A stretch of DNA of 64,000 nt from Anodontia alba (lineage: Eukaryota > Mollusca > Bivalvia > Lucinida > Lucinidae): NCBI GenBank assembly GCA_964016985.1, contig OZ024828.1, positions 2,815,701 to 2,879,700 of the forward strand. Reading direction: 5' to 3'. A program made the position numbers and the translations under genes. Every line of letters begins with the position of its first letter. Position 1 is the first letter of the stretch. The notes under the pieces were generated by a model. It did not search any database. It was not told the DNA's origin and worked only from the letters and a program-made list of their open reading frames with translations. This document shows positions 20,399-31,849 of the stretch, one piece after another.

Positions 20399-20767
20399 CA
20401 GTAAAACCTCAGTGGCTCGAACATCTTTGGGAGCATGGAAATATATTCGAGACATGGGTAAATCGAGCGACTGAGGATTAATCATACAACCAGGTCAGGA
20501 CGCAAATGGCGATAATTTAGGAAACACTTTTGGATCTCCTATACAATAATGGTATGCTGAGTGTACTTTAGAATCGTCTCGTAAGATTCGCTTCTATGAG
20601 GCAATTCTATTGAGTATACACAATATACAATTTCATGCTAAAATAAGAAAATATTCGTAAATATTTGTTTCCTGGGGCTATCGGATGAATTTCGTGTGGG
20701 CTAAAAACAAGTTCGAATATGCCATGGTACATAAGCCATCGCTGTTCGAGCTATTGAAGTTCGACTG
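20399..20767 (-). mobile_element. HP-M MITE copy 2
   Basis: 369 bp; ends CAGTAAAACCTCAGTGGCTC and ATTGAAGTTCGACTG. The hairpin near 20551-20630 carries an extra stretch (GTAAGATTCGCTTCT) at its tip. Ends and TA on the right fit pogo/Tigger-type elements (established for that superfamily; assignment inferred). Confidence 0.78.
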
Positions 20768-21190
20768 TATTCCTGTTGCAGTTTTTCTTCGCTTTGTTCG
20801 TTCCGTTTTCGTTTGAGTATTGTTTTGTAATGGCGATTCGTGTCATTCAAACAATCTTTGATACATTGAGTAACGGGAACTGGGTTGTTGTAACTGTGGC
20901 CTTTCTTGACAATCGATCCTTTATTTATATTTATTGTTCAGCAAACTATCTACAACGCATAAAAATGATAGCATACCTAAAACTGCATCAGTCGTTTGCA
21001 ACAGAGCGTCCACGAAGTCGACTATAGGTAAGTATGACACCGAGCGAGCTCCAAACGAAAGTGTGTGATATTAAGCAAGCTGAAAAAAAAAAAAAAAAAA
21101 AAAAAATAGAGAGAGAAACATCAGCAATCATCGGACATTCCTCTGATATTTTTATTAATTATATACTCCTACTGATTAATTATTCAAATT

Positions 21191-21223
<33 letters not shown>

Positions 21224-21295
21224 CAGTACGATGAGTAAGTGTATTGATTTGTCTCGATACTGACACGCTAATCTGATATTCATTTTGGAAAACTT

Positions 21296-21600
21296 CTAAG
21301 GCGTTCTAAGGCGGTGGTCCCGTTGTTAGTCTTACTTTTTGTAGCTTTGTGGTTTATTCTACGACGGATTTGTTTTAAGTCTTGCCTTGTGTTATTTTGT
21401 CATTGTATTTTTCAGTCCTTTTAGCATTGCAGTTACATTGCTTAGAGAAGAGAGAGCTGATCTTGGTGCTTTTCGTGCGTTTGTTCGGTTTGCGCTTGTT
21501 TGGCTTTGTCTGTTTCCTCTTCCTCTTGGTGTCTGGAATGGGCTGCGGCTTGTGATTGCAGCACTCCCTGGACTTTTCTCTTACCTTTTTTCCACATGTT
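21296..21600 (+). repeat. K element copy
   Basis: Starts GGCGTTCTAAGGCGGTGGTCCC and ends GTGATTGCAGCACTCCCTGG...CTTACCTTTTTT. A frame stays open over the middle (FSPFSIAVT...FCLFPLPLGV-like), also seen in minus copies at 47489-47752 and 49263-49490, but other copies break it. I read it as repeat DNA. Confidence 0.75.
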
Positions 21601-21928
21601 GTCGTTGCGTGACTCTATAATGAGTCATACGCCAATAACGCTATGATATAAAAATAAAGTCATTGCACTAGTTTTGATATTAAGAAACAAAAATTAATTT
21701 AACAATGAACATTTCATATACGAGACTAAATATTTATAACTGCCTAATGAAAGGCTTATTCAACTGCTACTGGTGAATACAGTAATTGGTGGGAAAGTCA
21801 AAATTGCTCACCTCATCGAGTTTGCTATTTTTGTTTATTATATTTGGTTCATGCTTCCAAACTACCTCTATTTAGAATTTATTTGACTTTGCTTCTGATA
21901 TCGGTGTGCAGCTGAGATTTTCATACCG

Positions 21929-22036
21929 CCCAGCGGGTACATGACGTTAATACAACATCGCCTCAACGTCGATGCAACGTCATGACGTTGCATCGACGTT
22001 GAGCCGACGTTGTATATACGTCATGTGCACGCTGGG
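21929..22036. mobile_element. B-family palindromic MITE copy 3
   Basis: 108 bp. Ends CCCAGCGGGTACATGACG and CGTCATGTGCACGCTGGG, interior GTCGATGCAACGTCATGACG. CG flanks both sides (21927-21928, 22037-22038). Confidence 0.88.
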
Positions 22037-22073
22037 CGACGGAAGTATCTCTACATTAACTTATGATTGAAGT

Positions 22074-22354
22074 CATCTCGAAAATACGCCTATATTATTT
22101 TGACCCACTTAAATCCCACTTTTATATATAGTAAAACTGGGGTTTACAAGGGAATACTTTATTTTTCGTATTTCTGCTCAAAAACATAGATTTTCGGTAC
22201 TCGATAGAACCGCCTCGCCGAGGCGGCTACAACGAGAATCCACAATTATGTTTTAAGCAGAAATATGAAAAATATCAGATTTTTTTTATCTGAAAAGTTT
22301 CATTTCTTGGTTTTAAAATTTTCAATATATTTAAAAAGGCGTGTTTTCGTAATG
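22074..22354 (+). mobile_element. HP-A MITE copy 15
   Basis: Ends CATCTCGAAAATAC and TTTTCGTAATG. Tip CCTCGCCGAGG, but arms are mismatched (CGATAGAACC against GGCTACAACG), so the hairpin is decaying. Confidence 0.88.
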
Positions 22355-22624
22355 AAATTGATTTCATTAATATCCCTATTACTTTTCTGAGAATCTGCTG
22401 ACGTTTCGATTAACGAGTGTGAGCCCATTTAAAATTTACTTCTTTGTTTCTCGACATCTTACCGACTCATGAGTCCTAAACATGCTGTCGAATATCCGCC
22501 TAGCAGTAAAGATATTACCAACAACAAACATTAAGGGTAAAAGTCAAAGATATTTGGGTAATGTTGCTTACAACAGCTAACTGGTCGGATCTAAAGCGCT
22601 TCATTTTATGAAGTTGCATCCTGT

Positions 22625-24100
22625 TCCATTGTGCCATCGTGTCATGAAACTGTGACTGAAATATCTGTGACAAGAATTACTGAATACCCCTGTTATTATA
22701 AAACTGGGAGTGAAATATCTGTGACACGAATTACTAAATACTCTTTTTATTATTAAACTGTGAGTGAAATATCTGCGACACGAATTACTGAATGCCCCTC
22801 TTATCATAAATCTGTGACACGAATTACTTAATACTCCTCGTATTACTAAACTGTCAGTGAAATATCTGTGACAAGAATTACTGAATACCCCTCTTATCAT
22901 AAATCTGTGAGTGAAATATCTGTGACACGAAGTACTAAATGCCCTTCGTATTATACAACTGTGAGTGAATTATCTGTGACACGAATTACTAAATACCCCT
23001 CTTATTATTAAACTGTGAGTGCAATATCTGTGACACGAATTATTGAATGCCCCTCTTATTATTAAACTTTGAATGAAATATCTGTGACACGAATTACTGA
23101 ATACTCTTCTTATTATTAAAATGTGAGTGCAATATCTGTGACACGAATTACTAAATGCCCCTCGTATTACTAAACTGTGAGTGAAATATCTGTGACACGA
23201 ATTACTGAATACTCCTCTTATGATTAAACTGTGAGTGCTATATCTGTGACACGAATTACTGAATACCCCGCTTATGATTAACAGAAAGGAAGGCAATGAT
23301 CAAGGATCGATACAATTATCCCACACCTCCCTTCAGAGACATCAAAGGGAAAGAAACACAAACACGAAATAACTGGACCCTAATGGAAACTGTGGGTGCT
23401 ATATCTGTGACACGAATTACTGAATACCCCTCTTATTATTAAACTGTGAGAGCAATAGTGGTGACATGGGTTACTGAATACTCTACTTATTAGTATACTG
23501 GAAGCTAAATATCTGTAACACGATTACTGAATACCCCTCTTATTATTACACTGTAAGCTAAATATCTGTGACACTAATTACTGAATACCCCTCGTATTAT
23601 TATACTGTAAGCTAAATATCTGTGACACGAATTACTGAATACTCCTCTTATTATTAAACTGTGAGTGCAATATCTGTGACACGAATTCCTAAATACCACT
23701 CTTATTATTTAACTGTGAGTGCAATATCTATGACACGAATTACTAAATACCCCTCTTATTATCAAACTGAGTGCAATATCTGTGACACGAATTACTAAAT
23801 ACCACTCTTATTGTTAAACTGTGAGTGAAATATATCTGTGACAGGAATTACTGAATGATCCTCTTATTATCAAACTCTGAGTAAAGTGTCTGTGACACGA
23901 ATTACTGAATACCTTCTTATTATTAAACTGTGTATGCAATATCTGTGACTCGAATTACTGAGTACCCATCTTATTATTAAACTGTGTGTGAACTATCTGT
24001 GACAAAAATTACTGAATACCCCTCTTATTATTAAATTGTGTGTGAAATATCGAACACGAAATACTGAATGCCACTCTTATTATTAAACTGTGAGTGAACT
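22625..24100 (-). repeat. 54-bp satellite array, ~25 units, interrupted
   Basis: Head-to-tail units of about 54 bp, plus-strand phrase CTGTGAGTGAAATATCTGTG then ACACGAATTACTGAAT and a CTCTTATTATTAAA tail. Since 54 is a multiple of three, minus-strand frames read as 18-residue repeats around VFSNSCHRYFTHSL, open over 22601-22900 and 22970-23296 with one stop between. Frames are lost in the second half, so coding is unlikely. Some units are short (near 22808) or have small indels (23515, 24050). Interrupted at 23281-23390. Confidence 0.92.
23281..23390 (-). repeat. K2 repeat fragment inside the satellite
   Basis: GAAAGGAAGGCAATGATC...TTATCCCACACCTCCC...GAGACATCAAAGGG matches 47940-48045 and, inverted, 58190-58310. 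Satellite units continue on both sides, so this is an insertion into, or a capture within, the array. Confidence 0.8.
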
Positions 24101-25400
24101 CTCATCACTTAAGGGGACAAAATACACAAGGTACATTTTCCGCCGTATTTTACAAGGAACACAACATTTTTGACTTCCTATGTGCATGCCTGTACACTCA
24201 TAAAGAGCACGTACACAGGAAAGAGCAAATGATTTCCTTTTAGAGATAACTCTTTTCAAAAGACAGCCAAAGACAATTTGGAAAGAGTTGCCTCCCTGGA
24301 AAATGTATGCATTCCCCTTTGAACAAGTAGTAAGAAGGACCTACTGTCTCCTTTAATAAATAATAGTTGCTTCAAATTTAGCACACACGATTGCTTCAAG
24401 TATCAGTTCTTTAGTATTGGCATAGTGCAGCCTAATTAATTGTGCTTTTTGAGTAGCTCAGTCTCTCTAACGATGGTTTCCTCATGAAACTAAAGTTTGC
24501 TTAAAGCAATTCATGTACAATGTAAAAAGACAGAAACCTGGGGAGTGTGACTATTGATCGGTATATGACTGTACTAATAAGGGAAATGACATTTCAGACA
24601 TCCTGCAAACTTTAGGGTTTCAATTTTGTTTCTGGCAATAGTTTCTTGTTCTTCTCAGACAAAATTACACTCTTCGTTTGAATTCACACTGATGAAGTAA
24701 TTGAATTTCTTAATTTCCGTATTTCCGAGAAGACAAACTATCAATAGAAACTTTACAGCTACTATACAGTACAGTAAGCTATTTAGATATGCCATTGGGG
24801 TGATATGCAATAGATTCGAAATGCCAAGCAAAGTAACATTTGACACCATTTGCAAGACGATACACTTTTTTTATAGGAACGGTAATCTGTGGTGCAAAAG
24901 CCGCTGACTTATTATTTATATTTGACCAAACTTCATATTTAGTTTTTTGGATGCTTGTGAACTTTTCTGTCAGTTTTAGCTGCTTTCTTGCGACTGTCCT
25001 AAACGCTACATCATTTTGAAATGATCAAGTAGGCTCTTCTCATACATAGACTGTTCAGTGTTTAAAAATGGGAAAAATGAATTAAATAAAATTAGTCATA
25101 ATTTCCGCTGCAAACAATTCTGATACAATAACAGATTTAAATCTTGTTACAAAACTAATAAAGCATAACATTAAAAACAAAATATGATAAAATAAAACAA
25201 AATAAAATAAAGAAGTGAAGTGCCAGACTATGTCCGTATATTGTATAGCCAGGTTTCACTAGGTTCAAAGCTGAAGATAATAGGAGTATTTTCTACGACA
25301 CATTCGTTCTTTTAACAATTACGACCCTGTCGGAATCTGATGTGCATCTAATGAGTACCCACAATATATATTCGTTAAATATCGGAGCAATGAGAAAACT
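24101..25400. other. No gene recognised
   Basis: AT-rich. Near 25350 the short phrase TCTAATGAGTACCCACAAT is a remnant of an HP-A/HP-M hairpin arm. Short frames at 24655-24907 look like chance. Confidence 0.4.
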
Positions 25401-25762
25401 ATCCGAATTGTTTTTTTTTTTTTTTTTTTTGTTTTTTTTTTTATTTTCTTTCTTTTCTAATGTTTTTTTTTACAATCACTTTATCTAGTGTTATGTTTTA
25501 TGTGGGGAACTTGAAGGTGTACACTACATAGGCATATCAACGTAAAGATATTTGAAAATAAACTACTGACAAACATCTCATCCGGGCACACTCAACTGTC
25601 ACTTTTACCATTTATTCATATTTGGTGTCGACAAGTGACAAACGTCCCCGCAGAACACACCCGACTGTGACTTTAACTATTTAGTGATATCTTGTATCGG
25701 CAAATTACAAACACAGGCGTACAGCACACCAACTTTACTTTTATTGTTTAGTCTTATTCAGA

Positions 25763-25836
25763 CTCTTATTCTGGGAAGGACTGCGGTTTGTGATTGTGGC
25801 ACTCCCTGGACTTTTCTCTTACCTTTTTTTTCAGCA
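25763..25836 (+). repeat. K-element terminal fragment
   Basis: CTGGGAAGGACTGCGGTTTG to CTTTTCTCTTACCTTTTTTTT, ending at the recurrent K terminus. Confidence 0.75.
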
Positions 25837-26024
25837 ACAAAATGCACCCCTAACCAAACACTATGTGTCGTAAAAAATAGGATTTTTCAAATATCAAAGG
25901 TCCGGATCAGCAAACACTGCTGTGTCTTGTTCACCAGTAGATTCTACAGCGTCCACAGGTCAGGCAGACAAACTGCTTGATGCGCAAGATGATCAGAGCC
26001 TTTGCGATTCGTAGATACGGTTCC

Positions 26025-26290
26025 AATTCAACTCGTACTTAAGTCAACTCCTAGTTAAGTCAGTTAGTTCTCATTTTGGTCAATTTGTACTAATCGATTT
26101 GATCAATTCGTCGTCACTATTTGGTCTACGTATTCTCATTTTGGTCAACTCGCACTCATTTTAGTCAACTCGCACTCATATTTCTGGCCAATTCATGCTC
26201 ATTTTGGGACCTCCTTTTTGGATAGTATAAATATTGAACACAAAAAGAAAAACAAACAAACGGATGCAACATTTGAAAACCCTATATATG
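26025..26290. repeat. J-type GGTCAACTCG repeats, copy 1
   Basis: Degenerate tandem units of about 20 bp (TTTTGGTCAACTCGCACTCA). After them, a stretch to ATTTGAAAACCCTATATA is shared with 19530-19615. A matching inverted arm is not found here. Confidence 0.65.
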
Positions 26291-26995
26291 CAATGTATTG
26301 GTGAGAAATTTTAGACTGTGCAGATATAATTAACGTCATTAAAATGCAAAATTTAGAGCGTTTAAAGTTTTGATTTTAGAGATTTTTTTTTGGTTTGATA
26401 TGATTTATGATTATTGGCTGATGCTCAGGTACCTGGCTCATTTGGATTTTTTTTGTTTTTCAGAACATAGGACACACTTCTCTTCATTGACGAAAACTAC
26501 CGATGATTATAAGTATTTTCCAGAAAGACAATCTTTCAACGTTTATATAATGTTACCAAATAAGTATACTTTTTCCCTGGACAGTTTTCTAGAAAGAAGC
26601 ACGTCGTTCGAAATATTCCGCAAATGACCGAAAATTATCCACTGATCTTCAACACAAAAAGTCGCCGTGTGCTTGCAGTTTTCTCCAGTTTTTATTTATA
26701 TGTATATACAGACAGGTAGGTTTTTAGTTAGTTAGCCAGTTAAATGATTGGATATAGCTATTGAGTGTTCAGAATTAATGCTTTAATGTCTGTTGAATTT
26801 AATCACGTAAACATTGATAGAATTAATATTCATTGTAAAAGAAAGAAAGAAAGAAAGAGGTCCTTTGTTCGGTATTTCTAATAAAAAATATACCATAAGA
26901 CTAATTAATTACTGCTCTTTAATTGGTCATAATAAGATGTTTTGCACGCAAAAAGAAAGACAATTTCAGAAGTTTGTGCTAACAGTTTCGTTGCA
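26291..26995. other. No recognised feature
   Basis: AT-rich; a GAAA-type short repeat near 26838-26860. No gene seen. Confidence 0.4.
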
Positions 26996-26996
26996 A

Positions 26997-27325
26997 TTAT
27001 TGCGGGTCGCCCTTGCAAGCGACATAAATGAGTCATGCTACTCACACATCAAATACGGGAATTATACCGAACCCAGCTAAAGCGGAAGTCACAATCTAGA
27101 CTGTTGGCATAGTAGTCGTGCATATGATAACGAACAAAACTGAATAGAATAGAATGTTGTATTATCCAGTTATGGCATCTTTCGGGTAACCGATTAACGA
27201 GATCGTTCGCTTTCATACCGATTTTGCCCTCAAATGAAATTATGCTTCGGCAAGTATAAAAATTCATCAAGACATTAAAGGCGCAGCTAATAAGGGATTA
27301 CTGCGTCCAGAACTAGAGTAAGGCA
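26997..27325. repeat. Q repeat copy 1
   Basis: Aligns with 42847-43152 over about 310 bp: GCGGGTCGCCC, CATCAAATACGGGAATTATA, TTAACGAGATCGTTCGCTT and ATACCGATTTTGCCCT in order. Third fragment at 28020-28066. No open frame is conserved between copies, so it is not obviously coding. Confidence 0.8.
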
Positions 27326-27404
27326 GCCAGGTTAGGGACCCGACGGTGTAGTCAGGGAGAACTTGAAGGCTGGGTGAAGTTGGCTGGCCGTAAAAGTGTT
27401 TTAA

Positions 27405-27422
27405 CCCCCCCCCCCCCCCCCT
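27405..27422. repeat. Poly(C) run
   Basis: About 17 consecutive C, immediately before a K element. Confidence 0.9.
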
Positions 27423-27429
27423 CGGTGGT

Positions 27430-28010
27430 TTACTCTACCGACCGTTCTAAGGCGGTGGTCCCGGTGTTGGCCTTACTCTTTGTTGCTTTGTGGTTTATTC
27501 TACGAGGCGATTTGTTTTATATCTTACCTTGGGTCATTTTGTTCTTGTGTTTTTCAGTCCTTTTAGCATTGCGATTACCTCGCTTGGGGAAGAGAAAGTT
27601 AATCTTAGTGCTTTTGTTTAATTTGTGCTTGTTTGGATTTGTCGATTTCCTGTTCCTATTAGTGTCTGGGAAGGGCTGCGGTTTGTGATTGTGGCACTCC
27701 CTGGACTTTTCTCTTGCCCTTTTTTGAAAGCTTGCAAAAGCGCGCTGCCAGATTCACATCAAACCCCCAACACCAAAGGGAAAGATATATAAATACAATT
27801 TAGCAGCCACAAAATAAACAGATTGCAAGCAGAGTTGGCAACTTTTTCCTAAAACGGTGGCACCTCTGTTACCTAAACTTAACTGACTATATCTTATACA
27901 CACACAATTGTTAAAGAAAAAAAATCATTAGAAAATGAAACAATACCAATTAACAAAAAAAGGCAACACAATAGAAGTACCGCCTTGGAAGAGTCAGTAA
28001 TGAATCACTG
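27430..28010 (+). mobile_element. K element, fullest copy
   Basis: Bounded by inverted motifs: TACCGACCGTTCTAAGGCGG on the left and ACCGCCTTGGAAGAGTCAGTA on the right. Left half holds the FSVLL.../SGKGCGL-like reading and ends at the CTCTTGCCCTTTTTT junction near 27725. Right half is the AAATACAATTTAGCAGCCAC to AGCAGAGTTGGCAAC block. Reads as a composite non-coding element; class unknown. Confidence 0.7.
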
Positions 28011-28019
28011 GGCAGCTTA

Positions 28020-28066
28020 TTTCGCCCTCAAATGAAATTATGCTTTCGCAAGTACCAGAATTCATA
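28020..28066. repeat. Q repeat fragment
   Basis: TTCGCCCTCAAATGAAATTA and GCAAGTACCAGAATTCAT match 27222-27267 in Q copy 1. Confidence 0.7.
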
Positions 28067-28236
28067 AAATTTCTTTATGGAAAGATTTGAAAAAAGGATA
28101 AAGACTCAAATAGAAAGAAAAGTGATTACTACTTAAAACGAAATATCATTTAACTGAGACATTTGGATGGGTTCTAATAATTTTGCACATAACTCTGTCT
28201 GACTGAACGGTGGAAAGAAACAAAACAAAAACAAAA

Positions 28237-28237
<1 letters not shown>

Positions 28238-28273
<36 letters not shown>
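28238..28273. repeat. Poly(A) run, 36 bp
   Basis: Preceded by CAAAACAAAAACAAAAC. One of about 14 A or T runs of 20 bp or more. Confidence 0.9.
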
Positions 28274-28274
<1 letters not shown>

Positions 28275-28279
28275 CGGTT

Positions 28280-28895
28280 TTGTGGGTTCACTATATTTGC
28301 CGATACCAACAGCCATAATTTTCATTAAAATGTCATACTTTAAGTGTGCTGAAGACTTTTGACGTGCATATTCATTGCAAAATTAGCTACCGAGATATAT
28401 CTCCGCACATATATGGCATAACATGAACTACGTGTGAGTGAACAGGTATAGATAGATCAGATCTCATCACTGTTCTCGTTGTGTACACCAACCGCAGACG
28501 GATCTATATATGTATCATATGTCTTAGCAACTCCTCGTCTTTTACAGTTGGTACTGCCAAATAAATCCCGTACCCTGTATTCATGGATTTTCACACATTT
28601 AAACATTATTTGAGAGTGTGTTCATTTCTTTAGAATCACACCATATGTTTTTCGTTATCCAAGGGGGTCATGGACTGCTAGTATATACTTTAACACCAAT
28701 AAGTTAACTGACTGCGCTCGAAACAATATAAATGTGTCGATGGGTCGCAAATCTCCAATACAAACACAACGTTAATCATTGCAGGTACTTTGACATTTTT
28801 TAAATGTTTGGTAAACAGTCATCAACCATGTATACATCTTGCCAAGGCAACTGAAAGTCTAAAATGCTTTTATAGTTCTTCAGTCTTTTACTCGG
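28280..28895. other. No recognised feature
   Basis: AT-rich unique-looking DNA. Confidence 0.4.
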
Positions 28896-28896
28896 T

Positions 28897-29070
28897 GAGC
28901 CATAGTGGTCAGAGTCTTTGCTGTCGCATGAAGACAGCTTAGGCCCTTCAGTACCTATCGACCACACTGCAAAGACTCAAATCAGACAAAGCATATGTCC
29001 AGTCTGATCTGAGTCTTCGCTGGGAGCACAAGAATAATTGTTGTTTTTTTTATTTGGCGGCTCATTTTAT
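28897..29070. mobile_element. H/I-like MITE, degenerate
   Basis: GTGAGCCATAGTGGTCAGAG, GTCGCATGAAGACAGCTTAGG, GCAAAGACTCAAATCAG and CAGTCTGATCTGAGTCTTCG, ending GGCGGCTCAT. Same order as 37870-38060. Confidence 0.6.
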
Positions 29071-29576
29071 AATTGTTTCCAACTAATATCATAACCTCTA
29101 AAAGCTTGAAACGATTTTTTGTCAAAGTAAGATTCAGTACACTTGCAATATTTAATATTTGAACATATCTGAGATATAATAGTGTACCTTTGAAAATAAA
29201 TTATTTTGTCTTTTTTTCCAAGCATTGTTCAGACAAATAAATTATGAATGTTAGCAAGCTAACAGTTTTTCATTATTATCCTGAAGAGGCTTTTTGCAGA
29301 AAAAACAAATAGGGCGTCAAAAGTTGTCCCCCTTCCGAAAAACGAAACAACAGACATTCTGCTAATAGTGTCGAGATTCTTGAAAAAGCGTCGTACTGCA
29401 ATAAATCATTTATCATATGAAATGATTTCTCAGTACACAAGAAGTTTCATCCTTGACAATGTGCCATCTATGACATTAGCGACAAAATGGTACCGGAAAC
29501 TGTAATTTTAAACCTAGAAAAGGCTTAAAACTTTGGTACTAAGCTTACTTTTTCCAACACATTTATGTTTATACTC

Positions 29577-29854
29577 TTTACGAAAACACGCCTATTTAAA
29601 TATATAGAAAATTTTATCTCCAAAAACTAAAAATTTTCAGATAAAAAAACTCAGATATTTTTCATATTTCTGCACAAAACATAGATTGTAGGTACTCTTT
29701 AGAACCGCCTCGCCAAGGCGGTTCTAACGAGCACCCATAATCTATGTTTTGAGCAGAAATAAGAAAAATAATGTATACCCCTGTAAACTCCAGTTTTACT
29801 ATATAAAAGTGGGGTTTAAGGGGGTCAAAATTATATAGGTATGTTTTCGTGATG
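29577..29854 (-). mobile_element. HP-A MITE copy 16
   Basis: Inverted, full-length. Ends TTTACGAAAACAC and TTTTCGTGATG. Hairpin about 29668-29761; tip CCTCGCCAAGG. Confidence 0.9.
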
Positions 29855-30227
29855 GACAGTCTTCTTCCGGTGCTTCTGTGTATTTACACCTATATAGTGG
29901 CCAGAATAGCAGTTTTATGGAAACTCTTCAAATGAGTTTATTATATTACTATACTTACTATAATTGTGCTCTTTTGGAGATGAAAGGTTTGTGAAATGTT
30001 TTAATGTTTTCTTTCTTTTCTTCAAAATATGTTTTAAGCTCTGTCTCTATTTAATGTTATGTTAAATTATAATTATGGACTAAATAAGTTTCGGAGACGA
30101 TATGTTTATCCTTAGAACCGTACTAGAGAACTATCATCATTAGCGGCCTGATATATGTAAAGAGTATCTGCATTGTCGGCTGCCCTTGCAGACGATGACA
30201 TTTTCAGGAAGCTGTTGTTCAGTTTAT

Positions 30228-31095
30228 TGTAAAACTTCAAAGACTCGAACACCAATGGCTCGTTGATGACTTCAATTTTCCCCTTGTTAACTTTCTATTC
30301 CTGAGCAGTAATATCCCTTCTGCACCAGCATACGGCATTTACGTTTCATAGTTAATCCGTTATGCCAGCGACTGTTCAAATTATCAGGACTTCATGGAGC
30401 ATGGGAAAGTGCTCACTACAAAGTTGTTGAGCCAGGGGTATCAAAAAACCAAAGTGGTAGCAACACTCAAGAAATTCTATGGGAGACAACAGGATCTGGT
30501 CAATCCCTACGCGGTGGCGGTTTCCAGAATTGTTTCTGATGTTTTTGCCTGTGACGCGCCATAAGTAGACTTCCCAAATCCCAGACATACGCTTCTACTG
30601 ATATTTTCTTCGATCAGGCCTATGGGCATGGTGGGCGAAGCTTGCTTACCAAGTAATGCTTATTATCCGCGGACGCCTGATTATACCCTTTATTCTGGGG
30701 TCAATGTCTGTTGGTCTGAACATTCTGATTCGTCATTCGTTTACGGATTTATGAGGTTGGATTATGGCTTAGATACCATGACCGCAACTTCTTATCATGG
30801 CTGATTTGAACTCGTTTTTGAGTCCCTAGGAACTCAAGAAAAATATTTAGGGATGTTTAAGGGATTTTTTATATTTTATCATGAAACTTTATGTTGTGTG
30901 TACTCATTAGAATTGCTCATCAAGACAGTTCTAATGAGTACATACAACATACCATTATTTTACAGCAGATCGAAAAGACATCCTGAAATTATCCTTGTTT
31001 GCCTCCTGACTTGGCACTATGATTAAACCTCAATGGCTCGAACTACTCATGTCTAGAACGATTTCCATAGCCCCAGATATGTTCGAGTCATTGAC
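30228..31095. mobile_element. HP-M MITE copy 3, split by an RT fragment
   Basis: Left end TGTAAAACTTCAAAGACTCG through CCAATGGCTCGTT. Resumes near 30796 with GGCTGATTTGAACTCG...GAGTCCCTAGGAAC, the hairpin near 30890-30955, and the right part CTCAATGGCTCGAACTAC...GTTCGAGTCATTGAC. The insert is RT fragment R2. Confidence 0.75.
30268..30795 (+). pseudogene. Reverse-transcriptase relic R2, 5'-truncated
   Basis: Reads DDFNFPLVNF, SSNIPSAPAYGIYVS, stop, LIRYASDC, DFMEHGKVLTTKLLSQGYQK, then VNPYAVAVSRIVSDVF and a stop. It is near-identical to the C-terminal third of R1 (52651-53637). It continues into a shared 3' region (SNAYYPRTPDYTL-like) also present beyond R1 at 52408-52593. The abrupt 5' end inside an HP-M element is what truncated retroposition produces. 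Confidence 0.85.
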
Positions 31096-31565
31096 TTGAT
31101 TATATATAGTTCATACTAGCGTCCTTTCAACTACACTTTAGGACATACTGCCTGTTGTTGTTTTTACGTTATTCGTCCATCCAAGCAGAATCCACCACAC
31201 TTTATTAAGTGGGTATAAAGCGCTGCTAACTTACGCATATTGTTTATTCTCAGAGCACTCTTATATTATCGGTTCCTTATTAATTAGGTTGTTTCTAATT
31301 TAGTTCGACATATCGAACACTGCCTTGTCAAAATGAACATAAAGTGGCCTAGAAATAAGAAGCGTATCAATTGTTGCCAATCTAAATTGTCATATTATTT
31401 CTTTGACAATAAGTTAAAATTTGCTATTGATTGTCATACGAAGCTCAAGTTTTGTGTAGGAGTTTGTTGATATTGGTAATTATTAATGTCGGGTCAAAGA
31501 ACATTCCAATCTGAGGCGCTTGTTGGGGTACAAATATGAGCAGTTAAGATTTGTTTGAGCTCTTA
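31096..31565. other. No recognised feature
   Basis: AT-rich DNA between two MITEs. Confidence 0.4.
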
Positions 31566-31846
31566 CATCACGAAAACATACATATATAATTTAGACCCCC
31601 TTAAACCCCACTTTTATACAGTAAAACTGGGGTTTACATGGATATACATTGGTTTTCTTATGTCTGCATAAAAATATAGATTGTGGGTACTCGTTAGAAT
31701 CGCCTCGCCGATCGCCGAGGCGGTTCTTACGAGTACCCACGATATGTTTTGAGCAGAGATATGAAAAATATCAGATTTTTTATCTGTAAACTTTCATTTT
31801 TTTTATGGTTAAATTTTCAATATATTTGAATAGACGTATTTTCGTC
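31566..31846 (+). mobile_element. HP-A MITE copy 17
   Basis: Left end CATCACGAAAAC; right end TATTTTCGTC. The tip carries a small duplication (CGCCTCGCCGATCGCCGAGG). Hairpin about 31660-31760. Confidence 0.88.
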
Positions 31847-31849
31847 AAC

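Noticed and set aside
21387..21620. Conserved hydrophobic frame in K elements as a membrane protein
   Set aside because: The frame is open in three copies but shifted or broken in those at 27374 and 45776, and the open part lies within a repeat with many truncated copies.
22601..23296. Minus-strand repeat protein of 18-residue units
   Set aside because: The unit length of 54 bp keeps any open frame open; the frame has stops and is lost in the second half of the array. Listed as a satellite, with coding left as a question.
22625..24100. CRISPR-like array
   Set aside because: Units are contiguous and similar throughout, with no unique spacers, and the sequence is plainly animal.
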